Shown in pieces: positions 35,181 through 43,202 of a DNA stretch of 64,000 bases. The DNA comes from JBDIAG01 sp963835085 (GTDB lineage: Bacteria > Actinomycetota > Actinomycetes > Actinomycetales > CAWJMD01), in assembly GCA_963835085.1 (NCBI GenBank), contig CAWIED010000001.1:2108001-2172000 (forward strand). The letters run 5' to 3'. Position 1 is the first letter of the stretch. Each line of letters begins with the position of its first letter. Made by a program: the position numbers and the translations under genes. Under the pieces are notes generated by a model. It had not been told where the DNA came from and did no database searches. It saw only the letters and a list, made by a program, of their open reading frames with translations.

Positions 35181-35455
35181 CTCAACCCCGGTTCGAGCAC
35201 TCAACCGGGTGCCAACCGCGGCAACGTCACCGCGAACGGCACCACCCAGCGACTCCGGACGGTGAGGCGTCGAGTTTGACTTCTGCGGGGCTGTGACGGG
35301 GTCGGGTTCTGGACGCTATGGCAATGCCCCGCCGGACGGGGCATTGCCATAGCGCTGGAAAAGCCCGCTGGCCTACGACTGTCGAAACCATCCTTTTGCG
35401 GAAGATTCGGGCAGGCTGCGGCCTCCCCGATCCAGACGGCTCCGTCCGCTGCCGC
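35181..35455 (-). repeat. Dispersed repeat of about 275 bp, copy A
   Basis: Read on the minus strand, this segment aligns over its length with 58450-58725 on the plus strand. Shared blocks include GCAGCGGACGGAG, CAGCCTGCCCG, TTCCGCAAA, GGTTTCGACAGTCG, GGGCTTTTCC, the palindrome, CACGGTCCGGA-like DNA and GGTTGGCACCCGGTTGA. It has no terminal inverted repeats or transposase. Confidence 0.75.
35314..35354. repeat. 41-bp palindrome, dispersed family copy 3
   Basis: Perfect 18-bp arms (CGCTATGGCAATGCCCCG and its complement) flank CCGGA. It is the core of dispersed repeat copy A, between convergent cydC and the VOC gene. Confidence 0.8.
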
Positions 35456-35684
35456 CTGCCGCCCGGCCCTGCTCCTCCGTAGCTCGGCTGCCAGCGGGTC
35501 GCTGAACTGGCCCACCTATTGCCCACGTGCCGGGCGCCGCCGGGGGCACCCCTCTATCGCCTGGGCCATCAAGGTTAGCGCCGGGTTGCGGCGGGGCTGG
35601 GCGGCCCAAAACGCGCCGAACATACCCCTCCACGCACAAAGGATCCCCGCCACCCACCAGACGACTAACCGAACGGCATTACAC

Positions 35685-36059
35685 CTAGCCCCAGTTCTCA
35701 GCCTTGGTGAGGCAGAACGGGTGGCCACTGGGGTCGAGCAGCACGCGCCAGGTCTCCCCGGGCTGAGGATCGACTGCCGTGGCGCCCAGCTCGATGGCCG
35801 CGTCCTGCCCGGCATCAAGGTCGTCGACCGCTAGATCGAAGTGGAATTGCTTGCTGCCGTTGGGATTCGGCCAAGCTGGCGGCTCATAGCCGTCCACCCG
35901 GCCGAACCCGAGCGCATGGGACGGGCCGGCGAGCATGGCGTAGTCGTGTTCGCTGTGCAGGACCTTCCAGCCGAGCAGAGCCGACCAGAAGGTGGCGGAG
36001 GCCTGCGGATCGGCGCAGTCGAGGGTGACCATGGCAAGGCGGGCGGGGGCGGCACTCAT
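35685..36059 (-). CDS. VOC (glyoxalase/bleomycin-resistance-like) protein
   Basis: This 124-residue protein of the vicinal-oxygen-chelate fold has two beta-alpha-beta-beta-beta modules. LAMVTLDCADPQASATFWSALLGW (region about 8-31) and the ending LLDPSGHPFCLTK are typical. Members bind metals or antibiotics or act as dioxygenases or isomerases; no function can be given. ATG with AGGAG 7 nt upstream. It is divergent from the AraC gene with only 61 bp between the starts, so the regulator may control it. Confidence 0.85.
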   Translation of the reverse strand: MSAAPARLAMVTLDCADPQASATFWSALLGWKVLHSEHDYAMLAGPSHALGFGRVDGYEPPAWPNPNGSKQFHFDLAVDDLDAGQDAAIELGATAVDPQPGETWRVLLDPSGHPFCLTKAENWG

Positions 36060-36107
36060 CTGTCTGCTCCTGAGGCATGGGTTTGTGATTCGGCGCTACC
36101 AGGGTCC

Positions 36108-36113
36108 TACTAT
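36108..36113 (+). promoter_or_regulatory. -10 box of the AraC-family gene
   Basis: TACTAT ends 7 nt before the GTG at 36121, and no Shine-Dalgarno is present. This decides the start and suggests a leaderless mRNA. It sits in the 61-bp divergent region shared with the VOC gene. Confidence 0.55.
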
Positions 36114-36120
36114 CTGGCTC

Positions 36121-37029
36121 GTGTCGGCTTGGAAGAACGCGACAACGTCCACCGCAGGCGTGCTGCGCCCCGAGCAGTTCGCCAAGCACGTGACACTCGA
36201 ACGCACGCCCTGCTCGGCCCTGCTCAGTCCCTGGGTCGAGCACTATTGGAGCCTGCGCTGGGAGCTGCCCGAGGGCGCGTCATACAACAGCGCCGTATTG
36301 CCGCACCCGGCCTGCAATCTGAGCGTGGAGCGCGGAGTCGACCGCGAAGGGATGGATCCCGGCGTCACGGTGCTCGTCACCGGTGTGGTCAGCCGCCGGT
36401 TCGACGTGCTCGTGCAGGGCAGCGGGAAAGTGCATGCAGCCAAGTTCCGGCCGGGCGGCTTCGCCAGCCTCACCGGTGTGCCGGCCCGCGCTCTTCGCGA
36501 TGTCACCCGGCCGGCCGCCGAGCTGTTGCCCGAACAGACCGTGCGGGCCTTGCAAGCGCTGCCCGGCGACGCCGGCCCGGTCAGCGGCGCCGCCTACTTC
36601 GATGACGCCTTGAGCAGGCTGGCCAAACATTCGACCGATCCGGACGACGACTACCGGCTCGTGCTCGACGTCATCGCGACCATGCTGTCCGACCGTTCGA
36701 TCGTTCGAGTGGCCCAGGTAGAGGATCGCTGCGACATCTCGGCCCGTTCGCTGCAGCGACTCTTCGAGAGATACGTGGGAGTCAGTCCTAAGTGGGTGCT
36801 GGCCAGGTATCGCATGCACGATGCGGTGAGCGAGCTCGATGCCGGCTACGACGGCACTCTGGCCGATTTGGCGGCGCGATACGGCTGGTTCGATCAAGCC
36901 CACTTCACGCGCGAGTTCCGTGACCTCGTGGGAGTGCCGCCCAGCACCTACCGGCTCGCTCCGCTTGCTCCTCCCCCTGATCCCGCCGTCCCGCGGCGGC
37001 CGGGATGGGCGGGGCGAGCCCAGGGGTGA
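36121..37029 (+). CDS. AraC-family transcriptional regulator
   Basis: This 302-residue regulator has an N-terminal cupin-like sensing domain (about 20-120, with PCSALLSPWVEHYWSLRWELP and AAKFRPGGFASL) of the kind often annotated DUF6597. The C-terminal AraC/XylS HTH is about 195-280: DISARSLQRLFERYVGVSPKWVL, then LADLAARYGWFDQAHFTREFRDLVGVPPSTY (listed by region only). The GTG is preceded by TACTAT at 7 nt. The divergent VOC gene is its likeliest target; the ligand is unknown. Confidence 0.88.
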   Translation: MSAWKNATTSTAGVLRPEQFAKHVTLERTPCSALLSPWVEHYWSLRWELPEGASYNSAVLPHPACNLSVERGVDREGMDPGVTVLVTGVVSRRFDVLVQGSGKVHAAKFRPGGFASLTGVPARALRDVTRPAAELLPEQTVRALQALPGDAGPVSGAAYFDDALSRLAKHSTDPDDDYRLVLDVIATMLSDRSIVRVAQVEDRCDISARSLQRLFERYVGVSPKWVLARYRMHDAVSELDAGYDGTLADLAARYGWFDQAHFTREFRDLVGVPPSTYRLAPLAPPPDPAVPRRPGWAGRAQG

Positions 37030-37048
37030 CGAACGTATGCTGGCAGGC

Positions 37049-37816
37049 ATGCTCATCGGTGCTCACGTCCGCCAGGACGATCCCCTGCAGGCCGCTGACG
37101 AAGTGGGAGCGCAGATCGTCCAACTGTTCCTCGACGACCCGCAGAGCTGGAGGAAGCCCAAGCCCTATCCGCATGCGGACGCATTGCTCGCCAGCGACCT
37201 GGCGGTGGTGGTGCACTCGCCGTACCCGGTCAATCTGGCCTCGCTCAACAACCGGATCAGGGTGCCGTCCCGCAAGATCGTCACCCAGCACGCAGAAGGC
37301 GCAGCCGCCCTCGGCGCGATCGGTCTCGTGGTGCACGGTGGCCACGTCGTCAAGGGCGAAGACCCGGCCCAGGGCGTGGAGAACTGGCGCAAGTTCTTCG
37401 CCTACGCCCAAGACAGCGGCGGCTTCCCGGTGCCGATCCTGATCGAGAACACCGCAGGCGGTGACTTCGCCATGGCTCGGCACTTCGACGCCTTGGCCCG
37501 GCTCTGGGAGGCCGTGGCCGACTTCGAGGTCGGCTTCTGTCTCGACACCTGCCACGCCAACAGCGCCGGAGAGTCTCTCGTCGACGCGGTCGAGCGGGTC
37601 AAGGCCATCACCGGCCGCATCGACCTCGTGCACCTCAACGATTCGCGCGATCCGTTCGACTCCGGACGCGATCGGCACGCCAACATCGGCACCGGCACCA
37701 TCGACCCCGACCTCCTGGTGGAGGTATGCCGAGCAGCGCAGGCCCCCGTGGTGGTCGAGACCCCTGGGGAGGGTCAGAAGGACGACATCGCCTTCCTCCG
37801 CGAGCAGTTGGCCTGA
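37049..37816 (+). CDS. nfo: Endonuclease IV (AP endonuclease)
   Basis: This 255-residue TIM-barrel enzyme with a trinuclear zinc site cleaves 5' of abasic sites in base-excision repair. Metal ligands are visible in VHSPYPVNLAS, IGLVVHGGHV, ILIENTAGGD, GFCLDTCHAN, LVHLNDSRD and GRDRHANIGTG. ATG 37049 was chosen over ATG 37037 because it gives the family start MLIGAHV and TATGCT ends 7 nt upstream. It functionally complements MutM, encoded 2 kb away. Confidence 0.94.
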   Translation: MLIGAHVRQDDPLQAADEVGAQIVQLFLDDPQSWRKPKPYPHADALLASDLAVVVHSPYPVNLASLNNRIRVPSRKIVTQHAEGAAALGAIGLVVHGGHVVKGEDPAQGVENWRKFFAYAQDSGGFPVPILIENTAGGDFAMARHFDALARLWEAVADFEVGFCLDTCHANSAGESLVDAVERVKAITGRIDLVHLNDSRDPFDSGRDRHANIGTGTIDPDLLVEVCRAAQAPVVVETPGEGQKDDIAFLREQLA

Positions 37817-37823
37817 TCGAGCG

Positions 37824-38168
37824 CTACTTCTCGATGAAACTGCCGGTGTCCTGCACCGGGTCGAGAAAGTGGTAAGTCACACCGTTGACGTACCCCGGCC
37901 TGCGCAGGGAGCTGGGCTGCTCCTCCAGCAATTCCAGAAGTTGCAGGCAGGCCGCCCGCGAGCCCTGGGCGAGCACCTCGACCCGGCCGTCGGGCAGATT
38001 CCGGGCGTACCCCGTCAGGCCCAGCCTGCGCCCCTGCGCCGACGTCCACCAGCGAAATCCGACGCCTTGCACATTTCCTCTGACGAAAGCCGTCAGCCGC
38101 ACCCGGGTGGGATCGTCGACCGGCTGTTCCGGCGAGACCTCTGGCTGCTTCTTGCGTGAACCGAACAT
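37824..38168 (-). CDS. acyP: Acylphosphatase
   Basis: Acylphosphatases hydrolyse carboxyl-phosphate bonds. The 114-residue protein has the phosphate-binding loop and catalytic Arg in FVRGNVQGVGFRWW (about 33-46) and the Asn in YARNLPDGRVEV. A basic N-terminal tail of about 28 residues precedes the fold. ATG 38168 is preferred because AAAGGA lies 11 nt upstream; ATG 38177 would be too close to it. acyP between mutM and smc is a usual actinobacterial arrangement. Confidence 0.93.
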   Translation of the reverse strand: MFGSRKKQPEVSPEQPVDDPTRVRLTAFVRGNVQGVGFRWWTSAQGRRLGLTGYARNLPDGRVEVLAQGSRAACLQLLELLEEQPSSLRRPGYVNGVTYHFLDPVQDTGSFIEK

Positions 38169-38274
38169 GGTCACCATCGTCCTTTGCGGGGGCGAGGCTG
38201 GTTTGCGTTGTCCGCAGAACCTGACGTAGGCCGTCCCCTCAATCCGGCCCCGTGCGCGGCGACGATCGGTCGAC

Positions 38275-38697
38275 TCATGTGGCACTCCAGGGGTCGATCA
38301 CCTCGACGCCGGTGTGCGCGAAGTCCTTCCTGTTCCGTGTGGCACAGGTGGCGTTGTGCGCCCGACAGATCGCCGCGGTCTGCGCATCAGCCGTGCTGAT
38401 GGGCAACCCAGCCGACTCGCGGGCGACGAGGATGGTGGCGTACCGCTCCGCAGCAGCATCATCGAATGGCAGCACCGACCGATCGTGGCGGTAGGGCTCC
38501 ACCGCGACATCGATGTGCGTAGACAATGCCTTCTTGCGCCGACCGTTCGGAAGGCGACGCACGCCAGCCAGCAGCTCTGCGAGCGTGATGGCAGTGATGG
38601 CGACATCTCCGGTGAGCGACTCAAGCCATGCGACGACCTGCGGGTCGGGCTGCGGCCGAAAGACCTCCGAGATGACGTTGGTATCCAGGACGATCAC
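38275..38697 (-). CDS. vapC: PIN-domain toxin, VapC/FitB type
   Basis: This 140-residue PIN ribonuclease has the acidic site: D5 in VLDTNVISE, E in LAELLAGV, D in ISTADAQTAAI and a final D in RNRKDF. VapC toxins cleave tRNA or rRNA and arrest growth until bound by antitoxin. Its ATG overlaps the antitoxin stop by four bases (38694-38697), the standard coupled arrangement. The motifs look complete, so the toxin is probably active. Confidence 0.92.
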   Translation of the reverse strand: MIVLDTNVISEVFRPQPDPQVVAWLESLTGDVAITAITLAELLAGVRRLPNGRRKKALSTHIDVAVEPYRHDRSVLPFDDAAAERYATILVARESAGLPISTADAQTAAICRAHNATCATRNRKDFAHTGVEVIDPWSAT

Positions 38698-38927
38698 CCG
38701 AAGTCCACTGCTCTCGCGATGTCGCTCCGCTCCGGAATCGGGAGATCATCGACACCTCCTGCCTCTTGCGCCGCACGCATGAGCGCCAGACCAATGTGGG
38801 GCCTGTGCGCGGCCTTCGTCAGGATGTCGCGGACCTCCGCCTCCATCGAGCGTCCATGCTCCTTGGCCTGCGCAGCGAGCTGCTTCTTGACGGACTCGTC
38901 GAGCCCTCGAACGATGATCGACGTCAT
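38694..38927 (-). CDS. vapB: Ribbon-helix-helix antitoxin, VapB/FitA type
   Basis: This 77-residue antitoxin has an N-terminal ribbon-helix-helix: TSIIVRGLDESVKKQLAAQA and HGRSMEAEVRDILTKA (about 2-40). The flexible C-terminus (LPIPERSDIARAVDF) should neutralise the toxin. FitA-like proteins bind their own promoter together with FitB/VapC. It lies 47 bp after a degenerate ParD-like gene and may be read through from that promoter. Confidence 0.92.
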   Translation of the reverse strand: MTSIIVRGLDESVKKQLAAQAKEHGRSMEAEVRDILTKAAHRPHIGLALMRAAQEAGGVDDLPIPERSDIARAVDFG

Positions 38928-38974
38928 CAGAGAACACCCCCTTGGTCGCTATCAGCAATGCTAGCAAGACTGGC

Positions 38975-39214
38975 TCATGACTCCTTCGCCGCGACGAACG
39001 CGTCGAAGTCAAAGGACTCCGGCGCACCACTCTCCTCGCCCGCGACCAGAGCCGCCCGGAGCGCGGCCAGCTGCGTCTCGTGATCCTCCAGCAGCCGAAG
39101 GCCGGCGCGGACGACGTCGCTGGCAGATCGATAGCGTCCCGAGGCGACCTCCCGGGGAGGATGTCCGAGAAGTGGTCGTTCAGGCTGATCGCTGACCGAG
39201 GTGTTCTGAGCCAT
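38975..39214 (-). CDS. ParD-like antitoxin with internally shifted frame
   Basis: This 79-residue protein has a normal ParD end (REVASGRYRSASDVVRAGLR, then HETQLAALRAAL and SFDFDAFVAAK) and a normal start MAQNTSV. Between them, residues about 9-24 read DQPERPLLGHPP. In the next frame the same DNA gives ISLNDHFSDIL, which resembles the usual ParD N-terminal strand and helix. Two opposing indels, apparently including an AGCGATC duplication, restored the frame. The DNA-binding part is therefore probably damaged. No ParE lies beside it. ATG 39214 is 6 nt after TATCTA, so leaderless expression is likely. Confidence 0.65.
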   Translation of the reverse strand: MAQNTSVSDQPERPLLGHPPREVASGRYRSASDVVRAGLRLLEDHETQLAALRAALVAGEESGAPESFDFDAFVAAKES

Positions 39215-39220
39215 GTGGCA

Positions 39221-39240
39221 TAGATACCAAGAATTTGGTA
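39221..39240 (-). promoter_or_regulatory. Promoter and operator of the ParD-like gene
   Basis: The perfect palindrome TACCAA-GAAT-TTGGTA (39225-39240) overlaps the -10 TATCTA (39226-39221 on the minus strand). This is the layout of an autoregulated toxin-antitoxin promoter, whichever antitoxin in the cluster binds it. Confidence 0.6.
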
Positions 39241-39362
39241 AGGATTCGACAGGGACCGACGGCCCATCAGACCCTGGCATCGGAGCCTCCCGGCCGACAT
39301 CTATTTCAAAGGGCGGGAGCCGAGGCCGAGCTGCCGGTCGTCATATCGCAGGCACTGCGTGC

Positions 39363-40253
39363 TCAGCGTTTCCGCTGGCAAGAGGGGCAAAAGTGGCTCG
39401 AACGATTCATGAAAGCTTCCCGCGTGATCAAGCTGCCACAACGACGGCAAGGCTGCCCTTCGCGTCCATAGACATCTAGATTCCGCGCGAAGTAGCCCGA
39501 CTCTCCGTTGACATTGACGTAGAGCGCGTCGAAGCTCGTGCCGCCCTGGGCCAGCGCCGCAGACATCACGTCCCTGGCGGCGGCGAGCGCCGCCCGCCCG
39601 GCCGGACGGGTGAGCGTCTCGGTGGGTCGTGCGTAGTGCAATCGCGCGCGCCACAGGGCTTCGTCCGCGTAGATGTTGCCGATGCCGGAGATCAGGGTCT
39701 GGTCGAGCAGGGCTCGTTTGAGGCCGGTGCGCTTGGCGCGCAGCCGTGCGACAAAGACCTCGTCGTCGAATGCCGGGTCGAGCGGGTCGCGGGCGATGTG
39801 CGCAACCGGTTGGGGCACAAGAGGTTCGGACGGGCCGCCGACTCCGGCACCCCCGGGCAGAGCGTCCGGGCTCGGAATGAGGTCGACCACGGTCATGCCG
39901 CCGAACATGCGCTGGTCGATGAAACGCAGCTCGGGCCCGTGGTCGGCGAAGGACAGCACCACTCGCAGGTGCCGCTCGGGCTCGACGTTCGACGGCTGCA
40001 CCAGCAGTTGCCCGCTCATCCCGAGGTGGACGAGAACGGCCTGCTCGTCGGCCAGACTGAGCCAGAGGAACTTGCCGCGGCGCACGGCGTCGGTGATCGT
40101 CTGGCCCTGAAGTCGGCTGCGGAACTCCACCTCGCCGCCGAGTTGGCGACGAATGGGCCGCGGATGGTGCACCTCGACCGCGGAGACGGTGCGGCCCACC
40201 ACATGGGCGGCCAGGCCGCGCCTGACCACCTCGACCTCGGGAAGCTCGGGCAC
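39363..40253 (-). CDS. mutM: Formamidopyrimidine-DNA glycosylase
   Basis: MutM/Fpg excises 8-oxoguanine and cuts the abasic site. The 296-residue protein has the mature catalytic P2 and E3 (PELPEVEVVRRGL), K in RRGKFLWL, the H2TH region SGIGNIYADEALW and a C-terminal zinc finger with cysteines in PCRRCGS and FCPSC. GTG start at 40253, 22 bp after rnc. The end has a short basic tail (QRKR). Confidence 0.96.
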   Translation of the reverse strand: MPELPEVEVVRRGLAAHVVGRTVSAVEVHHPRPIRRQLGGEVEFRSRLQGQTITDAVRRGKFLWLSLADEQAVLVHLGMSGQLLVQPSNVEPERHLRVVLSFADHGPELRFIDQRMFGGMTVVDLIPSPDALPGGAGVGGPSEPLVPQPVAHIARDPLDPAFDDEVFVARLRAKRTGLKRALLDQTLISGIGNIYADEALWRARLHYARPTETLTRPAGRAALAAARDVMSAALAQGGTSFDALYVNVNGESGYFARNLDVYGREGQPCRRCGSLITREAFMNRSSHFCPSCQRKR

Positions 40254-40274
40254 CGGTTCAGTGGCGGTTCAGGA

Positions 40275-41108
40275 TCAGCCGGCGGTCTGCGTCGAGACGG
40301 GACCGCCCTCGTGAGAACCGCCCAAGTCAACGGCGGGCGCATCTGCCGGCGGAGTGTGCGCGCCAGCTGCGGCGCCCAGTCGCGAACCAGCGCCGTGCCC
40401 GTTCGACAAGCCATGATTCTCGTCCTTGAGCAGGTGCCAGGCGCGTTCGGCCGCTTCTTGCTCGGCCACCTTCTTGGAGCGCCCCTCGCCCACGCCGCAG
40501 GCCCGGCCGTCGACGATGGCGGTGGCCTGGAAGACCTTGGCATGGTCAGGGCCGGAATCGACGATCTCGTAACTCGGCACCCCGAGCCCGCGGGCCGCCG
40601 TCAACTCCTGCAACGACGTCTTCCAGTCGAGACCTGCCCCGAGCTTGGCCGCCACCTCGATCAGGGGGTCGATCAAGCGATGCACCACCTGGCTCGCTGC
40701 CTCGATGCCCACCGACAGATAGGTGGCACCGATCACCGCCTCGAGCGTGTCCGCGAGGATCGACTCCTTGTTGCGGCCCCCGGTGCTTTCCTCGCCCTTA
40801 CCTAGCCGCACCTGCTCGCCCAGTCCGTAGCGGCGAGCGACCGAGGCCAGTGCGCGCATGTTGACCACAGCGGCGCGCAGCTTGGCCAACTGGCCCTCTG
40901 GGAGGTCGGGGAACCGGCGGTACAAGGTGTCGGTAACTACGAGGCCGAGGACGGAGTCGCCAAGGAACTCCAACCGCTCGTTGGTGGGCACGTTGCCGTT
41001 CTCGTACGCGAACGAGCGGTGCACGAGGGCACGCTCAAGCAACTGGGGGTCGAGATCGACACCCAGACGATTCACGAATTCAACGAGACTGCTATGACCG
41101 CCGGTCAT
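40275..41108 (-). CDS. rnc: Ribonuclease III
   Basis: RNase III cuts double-stranded RNA in rRNA processing and mRNA decay. The 277-residue protein has the signature NERLEFLGDSVLGLVV (about 43-58), the second acidic cluster in ILADTLEAVIGATYLS, and a dsRBD (about 155-225, KTSLQELTAARGLG to KKVAEQEAAERAW). A Gly/Ala/His-rich tail of about 45 residues is extra. ATG 41108 lies 20 bp after rpmF, as is usual in actinobacteria. Confidence 0.96.
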   Translation of the reverse strand: MTGGHSSLVEFVNRLGVDLDPQLLERALVHRSFAYENGNVPTNERLEFLGDSVLGLVVTDTLYRRFPDLPEGQLAKLRAAVVNMRALASVARRYGLGEQVRLGKGEESTGGRNKESILADTLEAVIGATYLSVGIEAASQVVHRLIDPLIEVAAKLGAGLDWKTSLQELTAARGLGVPSYEIVDSGPDHAKVFQATAIVDGRACGVGEGRSKKVAEQEAAERAWHLLKDENHGLSNGHGAGSRLGAAAGAHTPPADAPAVDLGGSHEGGPVSTQTAG

Positions 41109-41127
41109 AGTTCATCCGAGCGGGCGC

Positions 41128-41331
41128 TCAGAGGTCCTTGACTCGCCGGCCCTTGTACTCCAAGTACAGCGGCGTGCCGGCGGCGTCGGTGACGACCTTG
41201 GCGTGGTGCGGGCGCGTGTGCACGACCTGGCTGCCCTCGACGGCACCGGTGAGGGTGGTCGGGGTGGTCTTCCACTGCGAGCGGCGGTGCCGGGTGTTGC
41301 TACGAGACATCTTCCGCTTGGGAACGGCCAC
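41128..41331 (-). CDS. rpmF: 50S ribosomal protein L32
   Basis: This 67-residue basic protein starts AVPKRKMSRSNTRHRRSQWK, the L32 signature. It lacks the zinc-binding cysteine pairs found in some L32 forms, and so appears to be a zinc-free variant. The GTG at 41331 lies one base after the DUF177 stop, so the two are translationally coupled. Confidence 0.95.
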   Translation of the reverse strand: MAVPKRKMSRSNTRHRRSQWKTTPTTLTGAVEGSQVVHTRPHHAKVVTDAAGTPLYLEYKGRRVKDL

Positions 41332-41332
41332 G

Positions 41333-41905
41333 TCAGTTCTCCTTGTCGATCTTGCTCTGCTCGGCGCCGGTCTCCGGCGACGGGCTCGTCCAGGACTGCA
41401 GGGCCGACCACCGCGGATCGACCACGTCATGCGCGTGCCCAGGCTGGTCGGCCAGTCGCACTCCGCATTCGGAGCACAGACCGGGACAGTCGAGGCTGCA
41501 CACGGGTTGGAACGGCAGCGCAGGCACCACCGCGTCCCGAAGCGTCGGTTCCAGGTCGATCAACTCGCCCTGGACCTGCGGCTCCTCAGTATCGGGGCCC
41601 CTTCTGCCTGGGTAGGCGAACAACTCCTGCAGGTCGACCTCGATGTCGAGGTCTACCGCCTCCAGGCAGCGCACGCATTCACCCGTGGCATGTGCTCGTG
41701 CCGTGCCCGACACAAGCACGCCTTCCATCACCGATTCCAACCTCAGGTCAAGGTCGATCTCGGATCCGACAGGAACGCCGATCACGTCGGTCCCCAGGTC
41801 GCGCGGTGCCTCGATGGTGCGGCGGACCTCTCGCATGGACCCCGGACGACGACCCAGCTCGACGGTGTCGAGCACCAACGGGGCGCGCGGGTCGAGCGTG
41901 GTCAC
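41333..41905 (-). CDS. DUF177 (YceD) protein
   Basis: This 190-residue YceD/DUF177 protein is conserved beside rpmF and linked to 23S rRNA or large-subunit assembly in other organisms. Cysteines are prominent in GECVRCLEAVD and CSLDCPGLCSECG (about 85-155) and may bind a metal. GTG 41905 gives the family start TTLDPRAPLVLDT; GAGAGG lies just upstream. The longer frame to 41971 adds non-family residues. Confidence 0.88.
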   Translation of the reverse strand: MTTLDPRAPLVLDTVELGRRPGSMREVRRTIEAPRDLGTDVIGVPVGSEIDLDLRLESVMEGVLVSGTARAHATGECVRCLEAVDLDIEVDLQELFAYPGRRGPDTEEPQVQGELIDLEPTLRDAVVPALPFQPVCSLDCPGLCSECGVRLADQPGHAHDVVDPRWSALQSWTSPSPETGAEQSKIDKEN

Positions 41906-42129
41906 ACGGTCCTCTCGGAAGATTCGTCGCACAATCTGTGGGAACAGGCGGGCCATCAGCCGCTCCCGCACAAAGAACGCCTCGATGTGAGGGCGTAGCG
42001 ATACCCGGGATTGGCAGGGGACCGACTGACAAGCCTAGCCCACGGGGGGCAATGTCCCTAAACGCCGTCGGAAGTGTCCGGCGCCGATGGGCCCGGAGAC
42101 CGCGGGACCAGGGCTACGCCGAAGGCGGC

Positions 42130-42684
42130 TCACCCGACTTCGGTGCGCAGCACGGCCACCAACCTGTCGCGCACCTGGTCGGGCACCATGCCGGTCACGT
42201 CTCCTCCGTGCGCCACGACTTCCCGGATCAGTGAGCTGGATACGTGCTCCAGGCTCGGGTCGCCGGGTAGGAAGACGGTCTCCAGGCCGGTGAGCCGGCG
42301 GTTCATCCGCGCCATCGGCAACTCGTAGGCGAAGTCCGTCCCGCCCCGGACGCCCTTGACCACCGAGCGTGCCCCCACCCGGGCGCAGTAATCCACGAGC
42401 AGGCCGCCCGGCACGTCGTCGATAACGATGTTGCCGCTGGCCAGCAGGTCGGGAGGCAGGGCGTCGGCGATCAGCTCCAACCGCTCGGCCACCGGGAAGG
42501 TGCCCCGCTTCGACGGGTTGTGCACCACCGCGACGATCACCTCGTCGAAGAGCCGCGCGGCCCGCAGCACCACGTCGAGGTGTCCGTTGGTCACCGGGTC
42601 GTACGACCCGGGACAGACGCAGCGGCGGCTGGCTCTCGAAGGTCCTGTCGCACCTGGGCGGCGCGCCGGGTCAGGCTCAGACAT
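42130..42684 (-). CDS. coaD: Phosphopantetheine adenylyltransferase
   Basis: CoaD makes dephospho-CoA from 4'-phosphopantetheine and ATP. The 184-residue protein has the nucleotide loop GSYDPVTNGHLD (about 26-37), the KGVRGGTDFAYELPMA block and the SSSLIREVV motif. An N-terminal extension of about 20 residues (SEPDPARRPG...) precedes the fold. The ATG is preceded by TAGGCT exactly 7 nt upstream with no Shine-Dalgarno, suggesting leaderless expression. Confidence 0.95.
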   Translation of the reverse strand: MSEPDPARRPGATGPSRASRRCVCPGSYDPVTNGHLDVVLRAARLFDEVIVAVVHNPSKRGTFPVAERLELIADALPPDLLASGNIVIDDVPGGLLVDYCARVGARSVVKGVRGGTDFAYELPMARMNRRLTGLETVFLPGDPSLEHVSSSLIREVVAHGGDVTGMVPDQVRDRLVAVLRTEVG

Positions 42685-42924
42685 GACGAGGAGCCTAGAT
42701 GATCTGTTCCAGGGGGTCCGGTGTCTGCGTGGCGTGCTGATCTGCGGGTGCCCGGACCGCGCCGGGTTCGTCGAACCGTGACGTTGTTCGCTGAGATGTC
42801 ACCAAGGTGGCCACAGCTGGGCGAAGAAACGTGACAGGTGGACGTCCAGGCGCGCTCAGGGTGCCGACGTTGGGGCTCTGTTGGCGGGAATGCACGTGGG
42901 TGGGCCCTCCTCACACGCTTGGGT

Positions 42925-43013
42925 TGTCCCATATTCGACACGACCGCTGCAGGGGGTGTGGGTTTCGTGCTCAGCCGACATCGCTGGCTCGCGATCGTGT
43001 CGAATATGGGACA
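42925..43013. repeat. 89-bp inverted-repeat element 1
   Basis: TGTCCCATATTCGACACGA (42925-42943) is exactly complementary to 42995-43013. Pairing extends inward four more bases with one mismatch. The 43-nt loop contains GGTTTCGTGCTCAGCCGAC. The AT-rich arm stands out from the GC-rich context. Its layout matches element 2, 187 bp downstream. Confidence 0.75.
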
Positions 43014-43111
43014 CCGACCGGTCGTGCCCCGCAAGATCATCGGTACCCCGGCGGCCTCGGCAGTGGTGAGGGTCGGCGCTGAGTGATCGGTCGCCGCTCC
43101 CGACGCTTGGA

Positions 43112-43202
43112 TGTCCGGAATCCGGCTCGCTTCGATGCCGCGGGCTCAGGCTTTGTGCTCAGGCGAACCGCACCGGCCGGCACTGGCGCCGGATTCCGGA
43201 CA
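43112..43202. repeat. 91-bp inverted-repeat element 2
   Basis: TGTCCGGAATCCGGC (43112-43126) pairs perfectly with 43188-43202. The loop contains GGCTTTGTGCTCAGGCGAAC, close to the loop of element 1, and both elements are followed by ACACCG-CCGG. The stems differ in sequence between the two, but both begin TGTCC and end GGACA. Confidence 0.7.

Larger units (their letters stand above)
35049..35684. other. Non-coding gap holding dispersed repeats
   Basis: This 636-bp gap lies between the convergent cydC and VOC genes. It contains one copy of the roughly 275-bp dispersed repeat (35181-35455) and its palindrome core. Minus-strand frames of about 100 codons cross it, but they only reflect repeat composition and show no ribosome site or motif. 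The stretch 35456-35684 shows nothing recognisable. Confidence 0.55.

Noticed and set aside
35049..35200. Minus-strand peptide SLNKRQLTDRVAELLG as a possible gene remnant
   Set aside because: Too short, overlaps the shifted cydC end, and no start or family could be supported.
35185..35215. GGTTCGAGC as a tRNA T-loop
   Set aside because: No acceptor or anticodon stems can be folded around it; it belongs to the dispersed repeat.
35201..35526. Minus-strand frames of about 100 codons resembling frames at 58406-58853
   Set aside because: The similarity is at the DNA level of a non-coding repeat, includes the palindrome, and occurs in more than one frame.
42591..43086. Frames giving CPIFDT on both strands near 42925
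   Set aside because: The same peptide on both strands is simply the inverted repeat read twice.
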